A stretch of 64,000 nt of DNA, from positions 1 through 64,000 of the forward strand of contig NZ_BMGK01000006.1 in assembly GCF_014640155.1 (NCBI RefSeq). The letters are read 5' to 3'. The notes under the pieces are model-generated. The model searched no databases and was not told the origin of the DNA. It was given only the letters and a program-made list of their open reading frames with translations. Source of the stretch: Planktosalinus lacus (GTDB taxonomy: Bacteria; Bacteroidota; Bacteroidia; Flavobacteriales; Flavobacteriaceae). Position 1 is the first letter of the stretch. Each line of letters starts with the position of its first letter. This document shows positions 27,776 through 38,350 of the stretch, in pieces. The position numbers and the translations under genes are program-made.

Positions 27776-28075
27776 TTAACGTCCATCATAAAGACTTTTA
27801 GGGGTGAGTCTTCTTAGCATTTTTTTGACAAAATTCCAGAAAAAATCAAATTCTCCAAACAACCAACCTATCATTAAAAGAATCACTTTATACACAGGTA
27901 GAATAATCAAAATTCTAACAGGCCAATATAACCAAAAGTCTTGCGAAATTCCTAAAAGTAACGTTAAAGGTTCTCCCAGCCTTGCAGCCAGTGTTCCGGT
28001 TATACCAAAAACAATAAATATTATGATTAATTGACGGTTGGATGTAATACCCCAGCGATCTTTAAGTTTATTCAT
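27776..28075 (-). CDS. DUF6787 family membrane protein
   Basis: A 99-residue protein with two membrane helices (about 16-36 and 47-72), opening KLKDRWGITSNRQL and ending in FFWNFVKKMLRRL. It matches my memory of flavobacterial DUF6787. Its start overlaps the stop of the DUF6146 gene by 4 bases, so they form a pair. Function unknown. Confidence 0.7.
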   Translation of the reverse strand: MNKLKDRWGITSNRQLIIIFIVFGITGTLAARLGEPLTLLLGISQDFWLYWPVRILIILPVYKVILLMIGWLFGEFDFFWNFVKKMLRRLTPKSLYDGR

Positions 28076-28476
28076 CGAAGCTTTTGGTTGTAGGTGATTT
28101 CAAAATATTTAAAATAATTGTAAAGTAAATAATTTACTTCCAAACCATAAGAAATGGAAGGGTCATAGTTGATTTCCTGAACATAAAGGTCTTTATTAAA
28201 GCCGGGAGCGTAAACGCGGTAGTTGTATTCATTCACATATTGACGGTTTCTGGTTTCAAGATAGCTTAGGCCATAATATCCTTTTGGTGGTTGAGTTACT
28301 AACCATCCGTTAAAACCAGGTTCAATAATGATGATTTCATACTCAATGCTATCATTGGCTATTCGTACAGTATCAGAAAATTCAGAATCATCCTGAGTGG
28401 TTTGAACAGTTGACTTTGTGGTGTCACAACTAATGACAACCATCGCAAAAACGAGTATGGAAAGCAAATACTTCAT
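28072..28476 (-). CDS. DUF6146 family lipoprotein
   Basis: A 134-residue lipoprotein: lipobox VISC (Cys17), then a Thr/Asp linker and a domain with IIIEPGFNGWLVTQPPKGYY and LETRNRQYVNEYNYRV, which I associate with DUF6146. It is first in the pair with DUF6787 and has a -7 box 5 bases before its ATG. Function unknown. Confidence 0.75.
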   Translation of the reverse strand: MKYLLSILVFAMVVISCDTTKSTVQTTQDDSEFSDTVRIANDSIEYEIIIIEPGFNGWLVTQPPKGYYGLSYLETRNRQYVNEYNYRVYAPGFNKDLYVQEINYDPSISYGLEVNYLLYNYFKYFEITYNQKLR

Positions 28477-28481
28477 AACAA

Positions 28482-28489
28482 CAAAGATA
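28482..28489 (-). promoter_or_regulatory. -7 box TATCTTTG of the DUF6146 gene, implying a leaderless mRNA
   Basis: On the minus strand TATCTTTG plus five bases leads directly into the ATG at 28476, as at rlmD and the cysteine desulfurase gene. Confidence 0.5.
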
Positions 28490-28630
28490 CAAATTTATCA
28501 AGGAATAGATTTTTACTTAGATTTATTTAACAATATACCCCCCAAATGGAAAGAAAAATAAATCATTTTGCCCCCTTTTTAATTCTTTAAACTGGCATCC
28601 CTGAGGTGCTTTCAGAATCGTATTGATAGT

Positions 28631-29584
28631 TTAATGCTTCAGTAGGTTTATTACTTTCTCAGCTAATTCAAGACCTATTCTGTCCTGAGCTTCAAGAGTA
28701 GCAGCTCCTATATGTGGTGTCAAAGATATTTTAGGGTTCATCAAAACCTGAATAGCTGGTCTGGGTTCTTCCTCAAAAGTATCAAGGCCGGCAAAACCAA
28801 GTTTTCCACTATCTAAGGCTTCTTTTAAAGCCACTTCATCTAAAACACCGCCACGTGCTGCATTGATAATTCCTGCGCCGTCCTTCATTAGTTTTATTTC
28901 CTCCTTACCAATTACATACCCTTCCTGTGCGGGTATGTGTAAAGTGATAAAATCACTGGCACTCAATACCTCTTTAAAAGGAATTGTTTCAATCGTAAAT
29001 GTCATTTGTTCACCTGTAAAAAAATCAAGTGTAACAGAAGTATTTTTTACAAATTTATCACAGGCAAAGACTCGCATACCACAGCCGATGGCAATTTTTG
29101 CTACTTCCTGACCAATTCTACCTAATCCTACAATACCAAGTGTCTTGCCTCTCAACTCAATGCCTTTGGCATAACTTTTTTTAAGGTCGTTAAATTTGGT
29201 ATCTCCATCCAGCGGCATAGTTCTATTGGCATCATATAAAAACCGCACGCCCGTAAACAAATGCGCAAACACAAGCTCTGCAACTGATGCAGAGGAAGCT
29301 GCAGGTGTATTTATCACGTGAATTCCTTTTTCTTTGGCATATGTCACATCTATATTGTCCATACCTACCCCGCCACGTCCAATAAGTTTTAAAGATGGAC
29401 AGGAATCAATCACCTCTTTTCTAACTGTGGTTGCACTGCGCACCAGTATTACATCAATTTGACGCTGATTGATGTAGTTTATGAGCTGCTCCTGGGCAAC
29501 TTTGGTAGTGATTACTTCGATTCCAGCTTGTTCCAATGCGTCAATTCCGCTTTTTGATATTCCGTCGTTTGCTAATACTTTCAT
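28631..29584 (-). CDS. D-2-hydroxyacid dehydrogenase, probable D-3-phosphoglycerate dehydrogenase
   Basis: A 317-residue NAD-dependent dehydrogenase. Seen: IGRGGVGMDNIDV, the NAD motif GLGRIGQEVA, NAARGGVLDE with the catalytic Arg region, and HIGAATLEAQ with the catalytic His. It is the short form without an ACT domain. It lies 51 bases downstream of serC on the same strand, so it most likely oxidises 3-phosphoglycerate in serine synthesis. As serC also serves pyridoxal-5'-phosphate synthesis, a role on 4-phosphoerythronate is a weaker alternative. Confidence 0.85.
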   Translation of the reverse strand: MKVLANDGISKSGIDALEQAGIEVITTKVAQEQLINYINQRQIDVILVRSATTVRKEVIDSCPSLKLIGRGGVGMDNIDVTYAKEKGIHVINTPAASSASVAELVFAHLFTGVRFLYDANRTMPLDGDTKFNDLKKSYAKGIELRGKTLGIVGLGRIGQEVAKIAIGCGMRVFACDKFVKNTSVTLDFFTGEQMTFTIETIPFKEVLSASDFITLHIPAQEGYVIGKEEIKLMKDGAGIINAARGGVLDEVALKEALDSGKLGFAGLDTFEEEPRPAIQVLMNPKISLTPHIGAATLEAQDRIGLELAEKVINLLKH

Positions 29585-29635
29585 TGTCTTGGGTTATAGA
29601 TGTAATAGTTTTATTTTAATTGAGTCTTGACTGAA

Positions 29636-30703
29636 TTAAACTTTATTTTTGAGCTGTTGCATTGTATCAACAAGTAATTGTACACTTTCAAATGGCAATG
29701 CATTATATATGGACGCCCGGTAACCTCCAACTGATCTGTGACCGTTGAGCCCGTTGATTCCGGCTTGAGCCACTAGTTTTTCAAACATTTCCTTATGACT
29801 GTCATCTTGAAGCCTGAACGTTACATTCATCATCGAGCGGTCTTCTATATTGGTAATATTGGAAACAAACAAGTTATTACTGTCAATTGCTTTATATAAT
29901 AGGCTTGCTTTTTTTGAATTTTCTTTTTCAATTTCAGAAACACCTCCTCTAGCTTTAATCCACTCTAGGGTAAGCATGGAGCAGTAAACAGCAAAAACAG
30001 AAGGCGTATTGAACATGCTTTCTTTTTCTATATGTTGGCGGTAGTTCATATAATTGGGAATTGCTCTGCTAACTTTTCCCAAAACACTTTCTTTCACCAG
30101 CACCAGAGTTGTTCCGGCAGGGCCCATGTTTTTCTGTGCACCGGCATAAATCAAGTCAAATTGAGAATAATCGATGTCCCGGGAAAAAATATCACTGCTC
30201 ATATCACACACCAGAGGTGCAGAGGATTCAGGGAATTTTTTAAACTGCGTACCATAAATGGTATTGTTACTGGTGCAGTGCAAGTAACTTATTCCTGTGG
30301 GAATTTCAAATTCTTTAGGGATATAGGTAAAGTCTTGATCCTTTGATGAAGCCACTTCCAGTACTTCGCCAAAAAATCGTGCTTCTTGGATGGCTTTGCT
30401 TGCCCAGGTTCCTGTGTTTATATAGGCCGCTTTGCGTTCAAGCAGGTTTTGGGCTACCATCACAAACTGTAAACTGGCACCTCCGTGCATAAATAATGCC
30501 CGATACCCTTTACCCTCAAGTCCTGTAAGTTCCAAAGCAAGTTGTCGCGCTTGTTCCATCACTGCGACAAATTCTTTACTTCTGTGTGAAATTTCAAGTA
30601 TCGACAAACCTGTATTATTATAGTTCTGTACTGCAACTGAAGCCTGTTCAATGACTTCTCGAGGAAGAATTCCGGGACCGGCACTAAAGTTGTGTTTTTT
30701 CAT
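29636..30703 (-). CDS. serC: Phosphoserine aminotransferase
   Basis: A 355-residue PLP enzyme beginning MKKHNFSAGPGILP, the normal SerC N-terminus; three extra codons upstream are unlikely to be used. MHGGASLQF binds the phosphate, the PLP lysine is in AGAQKNMGPAG, and GHRSVGGYRASIYNA closes the protein. It makes phosphoserine from 3-phosphohydroxypyruvate. It lies between the acyl-CoA reductase gene (70 bases upstream) and the dehydrogenase. Confidence 0.93.
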   Translation of the reverse strand: MKKHNFSAGPGILPREVIEQASVAVQNYNNTGLSILEISHRSKEFVAVMEQARQLALELTGLEGKGYRALFMHGGASLQFVMVAQNLLERKAAYINTGTWASKAIQEARFFGEVLEVASSKDQDFTYIPKEFEIPTGISYLHCTSNNTIYGTQFKKFPESSAPLVCDMSSDIFSRDIDYSQFDLIYAGAQKNMGPAGTTLVLVKESVLGKVSRAIPNYMNYRQHIEKESMFNTPSVFAVYCSMLTLEWIKARGGVSEIEKENSKKASLLYKAIDSNNLFVSNITNIEDRSMMNVTFRLQDDSHKEMFEKLVAQAGINGLNGHRSVGGYRASIYNALPFESVQLLVDTMQQLKNKV

Positions 30704-30773
30704 AGGATTCAAATTCTTAAAGTTCTTAGTACTAATTTACAGCCATTAAATTGATTAATTCAGGGCTTTTCTT

Positions 30774-31832
30774 CTAAATATTTAATAAAAAATCAAGCGT
30801 ATTAATATTGTCAGCATAATGCCATAACTGAGGCTGTTGTGATTTTCCAAAGGCAATTTCAGTTTCTATTAAGCCCTTTGATACAACACACTGAATGAGT
30901 TTTTGGTCTTGTTTTAAACGTTGCAGCAGCTCATTTTTAGATGAGTAGCGCTCATAAAAACAACTCGCAATGGGCGAACTGTAACCTGTATCTTCTTTCA
31001 ACATAAAAAAACCATTGTCAAGAAAGTCAAACTCACTCATCAAATAAACCGCTTTGTTATAATCATAATTGTTAGCATATTTTTGTTTGTTAACTAAAGT
31101 ATGCCAAGGATAAATAGCATTAAAAAAAGCATCAAAATTGTAATCTTCCGGAACATACAACTTAGAAACATTTCTGCATCCCAAACCATAATACCTAAAT
31201 ATATCTTCACCCAAAGCGCTCAGTTGGACTTCAGACTCTTTGCCGCTTAGAACAGCTACTGAGTTTCTGTTTTTTCTTATGATATGTGGCTTCGTTTTAA
31301 AGTAATATTCAAAATAACGGGCAGTATTGTCGCTTCCGGTTGCTATCACGGCATCAAAGCCGCTGAGTTGATCCTCAGTAAATGTGATGTAACCCTTAAA
31401 TCCCGGCGCAACATACTCAAGGTATTTAGCCAGATAGGGCAATAGATGCTTATCTTTGGAAGATTGTTTTACCAATACCTTATGACCTGACATTAAAACA
31501 GATAAAAAGTCGTGAAAACCAACCAATGGAATGTTTCCGGCCATTACAATAGCGACTGTCTTTGGCTCAATAGTATCGAATGAATAGGGTAGGAGCCATT
31601 CCTTTAAGTGATTGTTTTTTAGGGCCTCAGACCAGTTTTTGAGTGCAAAGCGAATGTTTTCATTGGTAAACCAACCGTTGTGTTCTTCAGCGAGTTTAAT
31701 CTGGTGTAGCATCCCGTCAAAAAACATATCATTGAGAAGGACATCTTCTTTTCTAAGGGGAGGGCTTTCTACAAATTGCGATAAAAATTTCCCTAAATGA
31801 ATACAGGCATTTATACGTTCTGTTAATGTCAT
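30774..31832 (-). CDS. Acyl-CoA reductase (LuxC-like)
   Basis: A 352-residue member of the LuxC acyl-CoA reductase family, aldehyde-dehydrogenase fold. VAIVMAGNIPLVGFHDFL opens the nucleotide-binding half, ATGSDNTARYFEYYF follows, and C219 in YYGLGCRNVSKLYVP is the nucleophile. LuxC makes fatty aldehyde from activated acyl groups; here no luxD/E or luciferase genes exist, so a bioluminescent role is excluded by context. It is first in the run to serC and serA and divergent from a ferredoxin gene. The linkage to serine genes recurs in flavobacteria as I recall, reason unknown. Confidence 0.8.
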   Translation of the reverse strand: MTLTERINACIHLGKFLSQFVESPPLRKEDVLLNDMFFDGMLHQIKLAEEHNGWFTNENIRFALKNWSEALKNNHLKEWLLPYSFDTIEPKTVAIVMAGNIPLVGFHDFLSVLMSGHKVLVKQSSKDKHLLPYLAKYLEYVAPGFKGYITFTEDQLSGFDAVIATGSDNTARYFEYYFKTKPHIIRKNRNSVAVLSGKESEVQLSALGEDIFRYYGLGCRNVSKLYVPEDYNFDAFFNAIYPWHTLVNKQKYANNYDYNKAVYLMSEFDFLDNGFFMLKEDTGYSSPIASCFYERYSSKNELLQRLKQDQKLIQCVVSKGLIETEIAFGKSQQPQLWHYADNINTLDFLLNI

Positions 31833-31834
31833 GA

Positions 31835-32251
<417 letters not shown>

Positions 32252-32274
32252 GTCTTGCTTTATTTTTAAAAATC

Positions 32275-32308
32275 AAAACCGAAAGACTAATAAGTGTTTC
32301 GGTTTTTT
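32275..32308 (+). terminator. Terminator after the ferredoxin gene
   Basis: A 10-bp stem AAAACCGAAA / TTTCGGTTTT with a 12-base loop is followed by T residues, 24 bases after the stop. Confidence 0.8.
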
Positions 32309-32366
32309 TATTTCAACTGTTTTAAATAAATTCGTTCATTAAACAACTAATTTAATAAATAATAAA

Positions 32367-33416
32367 ATGAAACAATTTACGCTTTTAATTTGCTTTTTAC
32401 TGATGGAAAGTCTGGCTTTTGCACAATGTCCTTTTGACAGTACTATTACTTCAAACCCTGATTTAAGTGGAGGGAACCAAATACAATGTGCCGATCAGGT
32501 AATTGAGTTTACTGCACCATCAGGTTATGAAAGCTACCAATGGAAGTACAAATTTTCAGCAACTGGGAGTCCCACAAATTTTGAAGGTGAAACAAGTAAT
32601 TCACTGAGCATTGTTGCCGGTGATTTGGGTTTTGCCTATGTTTTTGTAACCATTACTGAAGATAGCTGTACTGAAGATTCTAACGAAATTATGTTTGACA
32701 CCTGGATCTTTCAGTCACCAGCCATTGAACACGATCCTGACACGACCCTTTGCTATGGAGAGACCTCTGTCATTTCAAATGCATTTCCAGGTCCTCAAAA
32801 TTTTAGATGGTATAAAGACGGAGAATTGGTTCTTGAGGGAACACAGGATTTTTATGAAGTATCTGAAGCTGGTTCTTATCTTCTTGAGGTTTCTTATGAG
32901 CAATGTCCTGAGCAATGGCTTTCCAGTGGAGTTCCTGTAACATTTGAGGTCGTTGGTGAAGAAGTAACTATTTCTGAAATAGGAGTTGAACTTATTACTA
33001 CTGAAAATGGCAACGACTATAGCTGGTTTTTTGAAGGTGTAGAAATCCCCGGAGAAAATACTTTTGCAATAACTCCAGAGCAAACCGGGAACTATACTGT
33101 AGAAGTAACTTTCGGACCTCCAACCTGTGTGATCGAATCTGAATCTTACTTTTTTGAATTTTTAAGTTTAGAAGATAATGAATTTGCAGAAGGAGTGTTT
33201 TTCAATAATACCAAAGCTGTTGACGGTCAATTTAAACTTTCTAATTTAAAAAATAAAAACTTGGATGTGAGCTTGTATGATCTTAATGGAAAACTAATAT
33301 ATCAAACCAATTCGTCTGCAAGTTCAATTATTATTGAAACCACTTTCCCAAAGGGAGTTTATCTCTGCCAAATACAATGTGAAGGGAAAACATTGACTGA
33401 GGCCTTAGTAAACTAA
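32367..33416 (+). CDS. Secreted Ig-like repeat protein with T9SS sorting domain
   Basis: A 349-residue exported protein. A signal peptide MKQFTLLICFLLMESLAFAQ is followed by three Ig/PKD-like modules marked by YQWKYKF, FRWYKDGELV and YSWFFEGVEI, each with paired Cys. The last about 75 residues have NLDVSLYDLNGKLIY and FPKGVYLCQI, a type A T9SS sorting domain. It is likely a surface or released binding protein. Monocistronic. Confidence 0.8.
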   Translation: MKQFTLLICFLLMESLAFAQCPFDSTITSNPDLSGGNQIQCADQVIEFTAPSGYESYQWKYKFSATGSPTNFEGETSNSLSIVAGDLGFAYVFVTITEDSCTEDSNEIMFDTWIFQSPAIEHDPDTTLCYGETSVISNAFPGPQNFRWYKDGELVLEGTQDFYEVSEAGSYLLEVSYEQCPEQWLSSGVPVTFEVVGEEVTISEIGVELITTENGNDYSWFFEGVEIPGENTFAITPEQTGNYTVEVTFGPPTCVIESESYFFEFLSLEDNEFAEGVFFNNTKAVDGQFKLSNLKNKNLDVSLYDLNGKLIYQTNSSASSIIIETTFPKGVYLCQIQCEGKTLTEALVN

Positions 33417-33437
33417 TATTTTTTAACAATATAAATT

Positions 33438-33466
33438 AACCTGCTACCAAATGGTGGCAGGTTTAA
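33438..33466. terminator. Hairpin terminator after the Ig-like T9SS gene
   Basis: AACCTGCTACCA pairs with TGGTGGCAGGTT. The T run after it is weak, and the hairpin touches the stop codon of the convergent gene. Confidence 0.5.
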
Positions 33467-33915
33467 TATTCAGTTCCTGGAACAACCCTGTAGTGAAAGG
33501 GATTATAAAAAAAAGGCATAGAGGCATCTCTGTAAACTGAATTTTGCACCCCGGTTCTTCTCAGAAAATAGGGGTCATGTACTTCCACCCTGATGGAACT
33601 TTCTTTTCTAATGACTTTTCTGAAACCTAAAGTTTCTGCATTAATGGGACGTTTAGTTTCTTGTTTTCTGTTCAAATAAGATTTTTGCTTATTAAGCGCA
33701 TCCTCCATACTCACCGGTTGCCAATAGTTACTAGAGGATACTCCCAGTGTTTTTGAAAAATTTAGTTTCTCATATTTTTGAACAAAAAAACTATTCTCAA
33801 CAAGAAACAATTCAGGGAGTGTGTGATCGTTCATTTTTAGAAATTGAGAACCAAACTCCTGAGCAGTAAGAAGACTGCTGAAGGTTAAAAATAAAAGACT
33901 GATAAAAATCTTCAT
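33463..33915 (-). CDS. Exported protein, unknown function
   Basis: A 150-residue protein with a signal peptide MKIFISLLFLTFSSLLTAQ. The mature part is rich in Phe, Tyr and basic residues (SSSNYWQPVSMEDALNKQKS, VEVHDPYFLRRTGVQ) and ends in FYNPFHYRVVPGTEY. No family recognised. It is monocistronic, 51 bases downstream of secA on the same strand, so read-through from secA is possible. Confidence 0.6.
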   Translation of the reverse strand: MKIFISLLFLTFSSLLTAQEFGSQFLKMNDHTLPELFLVENSFFVQKYEKLNFSKTLGVSSSNYWQPVSMEDALNKQKSYLNRKQETKRPINAETLGFRKVIRKESSIRVEVHDPYFLRRTGVQNSVYRDASMPFFYNPFHYRVVPGTEY

Positions 33916-33966
33916 TAATTTGAATGTTTATAAAGAATCTTATCAAAAATCATCCCAAATAGTTTA

Positions 33967-36900
33967 TTAATCCATCAACACCCAGTCACCTTTGTCGAGC
34001 AACGGAATGGCTTGCTTAAATTTCAATGATTTGGTTTCACCGCTCATCACATTTTTAATAGTTACTTTGTCGTTTCTACCAATTTTTGGTTTGTCACGAA
34101 CGATTGTTTCGGTAACAGTTTGTTGTGATTGTGTCTGCCCTGCAGCCCTTGATTGCGCTGCGCGTTCATCCATATTTGGAATTTCATCTTTTTGTGTTTT
34201 CAGATTTTCCTTAGGCTTGCTTTGGCGGGCTTCCCGGATTTGTGCCTGGTCCTGCTGTGGCAATTCACCTTTAAATAAAAAGGAGACTACATCTTTATTA
34301 ACCTTTTCTATCATCACCTTAAAGAGTTCAAAGGCCTCAAACTTATAAATAAGTAATGGATCTTTTTGCTCGTGGACAGCTAATTGTACAGACTGTTTTA
34401 ATTCATCCATTTTGCGTAAATGGGTTTTCCAGGCATCGTCAATAATGGCCAGGGTGATGTTCTTTTCAAAATCCAGAATCAATTGTTTGCCTTCAGTTTC
34501 ATAAGCTTTTTCAAGATCGGTAGCTACATTCAGCGTCTTCACTCCGTCACTGAATGGAACCAGAATGCGTTTGTATTGATCTTTTTGTTGTTCATAGACA
34601 TTTTTAATTACCGGGTAAGCAATTTCAGCATTGCGAATCATACGCTCCTGATAGTACTTGTATGCAACTTTGTATACAATACCAGCAATTTCAAGCGTGT
34701 CTTTTTTCTCAAATTCTTCCTGAGTCACAGGGGCACTGATTGAGAAAAAGCGAATGAGTTCAAACTCAAAGTTTTTATAATCTTGTGCCAACTTGTTGGA
34801 TTCAGCAATGACCTCAGAGGTGTCATAAATCATATTTGCTATGTCAACTCTAAGTCGTTCTCCAAACAAAGCATGATATCTTCTTTTATAGATCACTTCA
34901 CGCTGGGCATTCATCACATCATCATATTCCAAGAGACGTTTTCTGATTCCAAAGTTATTTTCTTCTACTTTTTTCTGAGCACGTTCAATCGATTTGGAAA
35001 TCATAGAATGCTGAATTACTTCACCTTCCTTCAAGCCCATTCTATCCATCAGTTTGGCAATTCGGTCACTTCCAAACAAGCGCATCAGGTTGTCTTCGAG
35101 TGATACATAAAATTGTGAACTACCCGGATCTCCCTGACGTCCACTTCGTCCACGTAACTGTCTGTCTACTCGGCGGGAATCATGACGCTCCGTGCCAATA
35201 ATAGCAAGACCTCCGGCTTTTTTTACTTCTTCAGAGAGTTTGATATCGGTACCTCGACCTGCCATATTGGTTGCTATGGTAACCACACCTGCATGTCCGG
35301 CTTCCTCAACAATTTGTGCCTCTTTTTTGTGAAGTTTAGCGTTCAACACATTGTGCTTAATTTTTCGAAGGGTAAGCATTTTACTGAGTAATTCAGAAAT
35401 ATCTACAGAAGTAGTACCAATCAGAACCGGTCTTCCGGCATTGGAAAGTTCAACTACTTCATCAATCACTGCATTGAATTTTTCGCGTTTGGTTTTATAA
35501 ATTTTATCCTGCCGATCATCTCGTGCAATTGGTCTGTTGGTGGGAATTTCAACTACATCAAGTTTATAAATTTCCCAAAGTTCACCTGCTTCGGTAACGG
35601 CAGTACCGGTCATACCAGCAAGCTTGCGGTACATTCTGAAATAGTTTTGAAGCGTGATTGTTGCAAAAGTTTGAGTGAGGGCTTCAATTTTTACATTTTC
35701 CTTGGCCTCAATCGCCTGGTGCAAACCATCGCTGTAACGACGCCCGTCCATAATACGTCCGGTTTGTTCATCAACAATCATCACCTTGTTGTCCATCACC
35801 ACATACTGGGTGTCTTTTTCAAACAAGGCATAGGCTTTAAGCAATTGGTTCATCGTATGAATGCGTTCGCTTTTCACAGCAAACTCTCTAAACAATTCCT
35901 CTTTGGCTTTAGCTTCTTCTTCTTTTGAGAGTTCTTTGGCTTCAATATTAGCAATTTCAAGTCCTATTTCAGGCATTACAAAAAAATCGGGGTCTTTTTC
36001 GCCAGATAGGAACTCAACTCCCTTATCTGATAGTTCAATCTGGTTGTTTTTTTCATCAATCACAAAGTACAATTCAGCATCTACCTTAGGCATTTCCTTA
36101 TTGTTATCAAGCATATAGAAATTTTCGGTTTTCTGAAGGATTTGCTTAATGCCTTCTTCAGAAAGGTACTTGATCAAAGCTTTGTTTTTAGGCAAACCTC
36201 TGTAAACCCTCAATAATTTTAATCCACCTTCTTTGGTTTTTCCTTCGGCGATGAGTTTTTTGGCTTCTGCTAAAACACCTGTTAAATATTTACGTTGAAT
36301 TTCCACCAATTCACTAATTTGTGGTTTGAGCTCTGTAAACTCGTGGCGGTCACCTTCGGGAACTGGCCCTGAAATAATTAAAGGTGTACGCGCATCATCA
36401 ATCAATACAGAATCCACCTCATCCACGATGGCGTAGTGATGTGGACGCTGAACCAAGTCAGTAGGAGCGTGGGCCATGTTATCACGCAGGTAATCAAAAC
36501 CAAACTCGTTGTTGGTTCCATAAGTTATATCGGCATTGTAGGCCTTTCTTCTCGCTTCTGAATTGGGTTGGTGATAGTCAACACAATCTACACTTAAACC
36601 GTGAAATTCAAAAATAGGAGCCATCCACGCACTGTCACGTTTGGCCAGGTAGTCGTTTACGGTAACCAGATGCACCCCGTTTCCTGCAAGGGCATTAAGG
36701 TAAACCGGCAAAGTAGCCACCAATGTTTTACCTTCTCCCGTTTGCATCTCGGCCACTTTTCCTTGGTGGAGCGCAATACCACCAATAAGTTGTACGTCGT
36801 AGTGAACCATATCCCAGGTCACTTCTTTTCCGGCTGCATCCCACGAGTTTGACCACAGGGCTTTATCGCCATCAAGGGTTACATAATCTTTGGTAGCTGA

Positions 36901-37320
36901 AAGCTCACGATCAAAAGAAGTGGCAGTTACTTCAAGGGTTGTATTGTTAATAAAACGCTTAGCAGTTTCTTTTACTACAGCAAAAGCTTCAGGAAGTATT
37001 TCGTCCAGCACCTGCTTTTCGATCGTGTAAATTTCGTCTCTAAGCTTGTCTATTTCAGCATAGATGTCTTCATTGCGGTTTATGTCGCCAGATGCATTTG
37101 CTTCTTCTGAGAGTTGTTTTATTTGTGCATCCAACTCCTTTCGCGAGTCAGCTATCTTTTGCTTAAAGGTTTCAGATTTAGCGCGTAGTTCGTCTAATGA
37201 AAGTTGTTCTAAAGCCGATTCAAATTGTTTTATTTGTTTGACAATCGGCATGATTTTACCTACGTCCTGTTTGGATTTATCTCCTACAAATACTTTTAAT
37301 ACTTTATCAATAAAGGTCAT
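33967..37320 (-). CDS. secA: Preprotein translocase ATPase SecA
   Basis: A 1117-residue SecA from the ATG at 37320 ([17 protein letters not shown]); 13 more codons upstream are not family-like. Walker A is in [29 protein letters not shown] marks motif [13 protein letters not shown] and [10 protein letters not shown] mark NBD2. It is longer than E. coli SecA (901) because of insertions, typical of Bacteroidota, mainly about 330-450 in NBD1/PPXD. The C-terminus ends [18 protein letters not shown] and lacks the Cys-rich zinc SEC-C tail. It drives Sec export, and so feeds lipoproteins, porins and T9SS cargo of this window. Confidence 0.93.
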   Translation of the reverse strand: MTFIDKVLKVFVGDKSKQDVGKIMPIVKQIKQFESALEQLSLDELRAKSETFKQKIADSRKELDAQIKQLSEEANASGDINRNEDIYAEIDKLRDEIYTIEKQVLDEILPEAFAVVKETAKRFINNTTLEVTATSFDRELSATKDYVTLDGDKALWSNSWDAAGKEVTWDMVHYDVQLIGGIALHQGKVAEMQTGEGKTLVATLPVYLNALAGNGVHLVTVNDYLAKRDSAWMAPIFEFHGLSVDCVDYHQPNSEARRKAYNADITYGTNNEFGFDYLRDNMAHAPTDLVQRPHHYAIVDEVDSVLIDDARTPLIISGPVPEGDRHEFTELKPQISELVEIQRKYLTGVLAEAKKLIAEGKTKEGGLKLLRVYRGLPKNKALIKYLSEEGIKQILQKTENFYMLDNNKEMPKVDAELYFVIDEKNNQIELSDKGVEFLSGEKDPDFFVMPEIGLEIANIEAKELSKEEEAKAKEELFREFAVKSERIHTMNQLLKAYALFEKDTQYVVMDNKVMIVDEQTGRIMDGRRYSDGLHQAIEAKENVKIEALTQTFATITLQNYFRMYRKLAGMTGTAVTEAGELWEIYKLDVVEIPTNRPIARDDRQDKIYKTKREKFNAVIDEVVELSNAGRPVLIGTTSVDISELLSKMLTLRKIKHNVLNAKLHKKEAQIVEEAGHAGVVTIATNMAGRGTDIKLSEEVKKAGGLAIIGTERHDSRRVDRQLRGRSGRQGDPGSSQFYVSLEDNLMRLFGSDRIAKLMDRMGLKEGEVIQHSMISKSIERAQKKVEENNFGIRKRLLEYDDVMNAQREVIYKRRYHALFGERLRVDIANMIYDTSEVIAESNKLAQDYKNFEFELIRFFSISAPVTQEEFEKKDTLEIAGIVYKVAYKYYQERMIRNAEIAYPVIKNVYEQQKDQYKRILVPFSDGVKTLNVATDLEKAYETEGKQLILDFEKNITLAIIDDAWKTHLRKMDELKQSVQLAVHEQKDPLLIYKFEAFELFKVMIEKVNKDVVSFLFKGELPQQDQAQIREARQSKPKENLKTQKDEIPNMDERAAQSRAAGQTQSQQTVTETIVRDKPKIGRNDKVTIKNVMSGETKSLKFKQAIPLLDKGDWVLMD

Positions 37321-37346
37321 AATTGTCTTTTGGTATTGTACTGCTT

Positions 37347-37354
37347 CAAAATTA
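37347..37354 (-). promoter_or_regulatory. -7 box TAATTTTG of secA
   Basis: A TAnnTTTG match on the minus strand 26 bases before the secA ATG at 37320; it lies within the longer alternative frame and supports the shorter start. No clear -33. Confidence 0.4.
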
Positions 37355-37406
37355 AGCAAAAAAAAAGCCTCTGTCGAGACTTTCTTATATGTTTTTATTT
37401 TTTTGG

Positions 37407-37628
37407 TTAATATTCATCCTCATTCCAAAGATAATCTTCGTCAGTAGGGTAGTCGGGCCAAATTTCCTCAATAGAGTCATATGCGTCATCCTCATCTTCG
37501 ATCGCTTGAAGGTTTTCCACGACTTCGAGAGGCGCTCCAGTTCTGATTGCATAATCAATCAGTTCATCTTTGGTGGCAGGCCAAGGGGCATCACTTAAAT
37601 AGGATGCTAATTCTAATGTCCAGTACAT
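37407..37628 (-). CDS. DUF2795 domain protein
   Basis: A 73-residue, very acidic soluble protein. [18 protein letters not shown] and [26 protein letters not shown] fit DUF2795, a short helical domain often found next to secA in Flavobacteriia. Its 3' end is 86 bases from secA and both read the same way, so they may share a transcript. Function unknown. Confidence 0.8.
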   Translation of the reverse strand: MYWTLELASYLSDAPWPATKDELIDYAIRTGAPLEVVENLQAIEDEDDAYDSIEEIWPDYPTDEDYLWNEDEY

Positions 37629-37650
37629 AGCACTTCAGTTTAATTTTTTG

Positions 37651-37682
37651 CAAAAATAATTTTTTAGTTGAGAAAGTCAAGA
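37651..37682 (-). promoter_or_regulatory. Promoter of the DUF2795 gene
   Basis: On the minus strand CTTG (37679-37682) and TATTTTTG (37651-37658) are 20 bases apart. The ATG follows 22 bases after the -7 box. Confidence 0.5.
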
Positions 37683-37766
37683 AAAAAAAGAATTATTTCT
37701 ACTTTATTTATAAGAACTTTATAATATTTATTTTAATAGGCTGAATACTAAATAAATACACAAAAG

Positions 37767-38342
37767 TTAATCTTTCTTTTCCGGGATCCATTTAATTTCT
37801 TCAACCTCCAACTCTTGGGACAATTTTCGTGCCAGCATAAACAAGTAGTCAGAGAGCCTGTTTAAATACATCAAAACCTTTTCGTCAACCGGCTCTTGTT
37901 CATTCAAATAGCTGGTTTGTCGCTCTGCACGCCGACATACACAACGGGCAATGTGACAGAATGACACTGTTTGATGCCCCCCAGGCAACACAAAATGAGT
38001 CATTGGTGGAAGAAATTCGTTCATTTCATCGATGCTGGTTTCCAGTAAGGCAATATTTTCGTCACTTATTTTAGGTATGTTGAGTCTTTCTTTCCCATTT
38101 TTTAGAACGGCTTTCGCCGGATCGGTGGCAAGAATGGCACCTACTGTAAATAAACGGTCCTGTATGTGGTTGAGTAATTTCTTATGACTCTTGGAGATAT
38201 CCTGATCGCGTATTAATCCGATGTGCGAATTCAGTTCATCGACTGTACCGTAACTTTCAATGCGAATGTGGTGTTTAGGAACACGCGTACCTCCAAATAG
38301 AGCAGTTGTTCCTTTATCACCGGTTTTGGTATATATTTTCAT
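37767..38342 (-). CDS. Cob(I)alamin adenosyltransferase, PduO type
   Basis: A 191-residue ATP:corrinoid adenosyltransferase. KIYTKTGDKGTTALFGG at the N-terminus is the ATP-binding motif, with ESYGTVDELNSHIG and, in the C-terminal half, CRRAERQ and LNRLSDYLFMLAR, all diagnostic of the PduO family. It attaches the adenosyl group to cob(I)alamin, needed for methylmalonyl-CoA mutase and similar enzymes. No B12 genes are adjacent and no cobalamin riboswitch is seen upstream. Confidence 0.92.
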   Translation of the reverse strand: MKIYTKTGDKGTTALFGGTRVPKHHIRIESYGTVDELNSHIGLIRDQDISKSHKKLLNHIQDRLFTVGAILATDPAKAVLKNGKERLNIPKISDENIALLETSIDEMNEFLPPMTHFVLPGGHQTVSFCHIARCVCRRAERQTSYLNEQEPVDEKVLMYLNRLSDYLFMLARKLSQELEVEEIKWIPEKKD

Positions 38343-38350
38343 TTAATGTA

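Noticed and set aside
30774-31832. Bioluminescence operon from the LuxC-like protein
   Set aside because: No luxA, B, D or E genes are adjacent; neighbours are serC and a ferredoxin.
33992-37447. Many plus-strand frames of 69-127 residues across secA
   Set aside because: All lie antisense to SecA motifs and are Phe/Ser-rich shadows.
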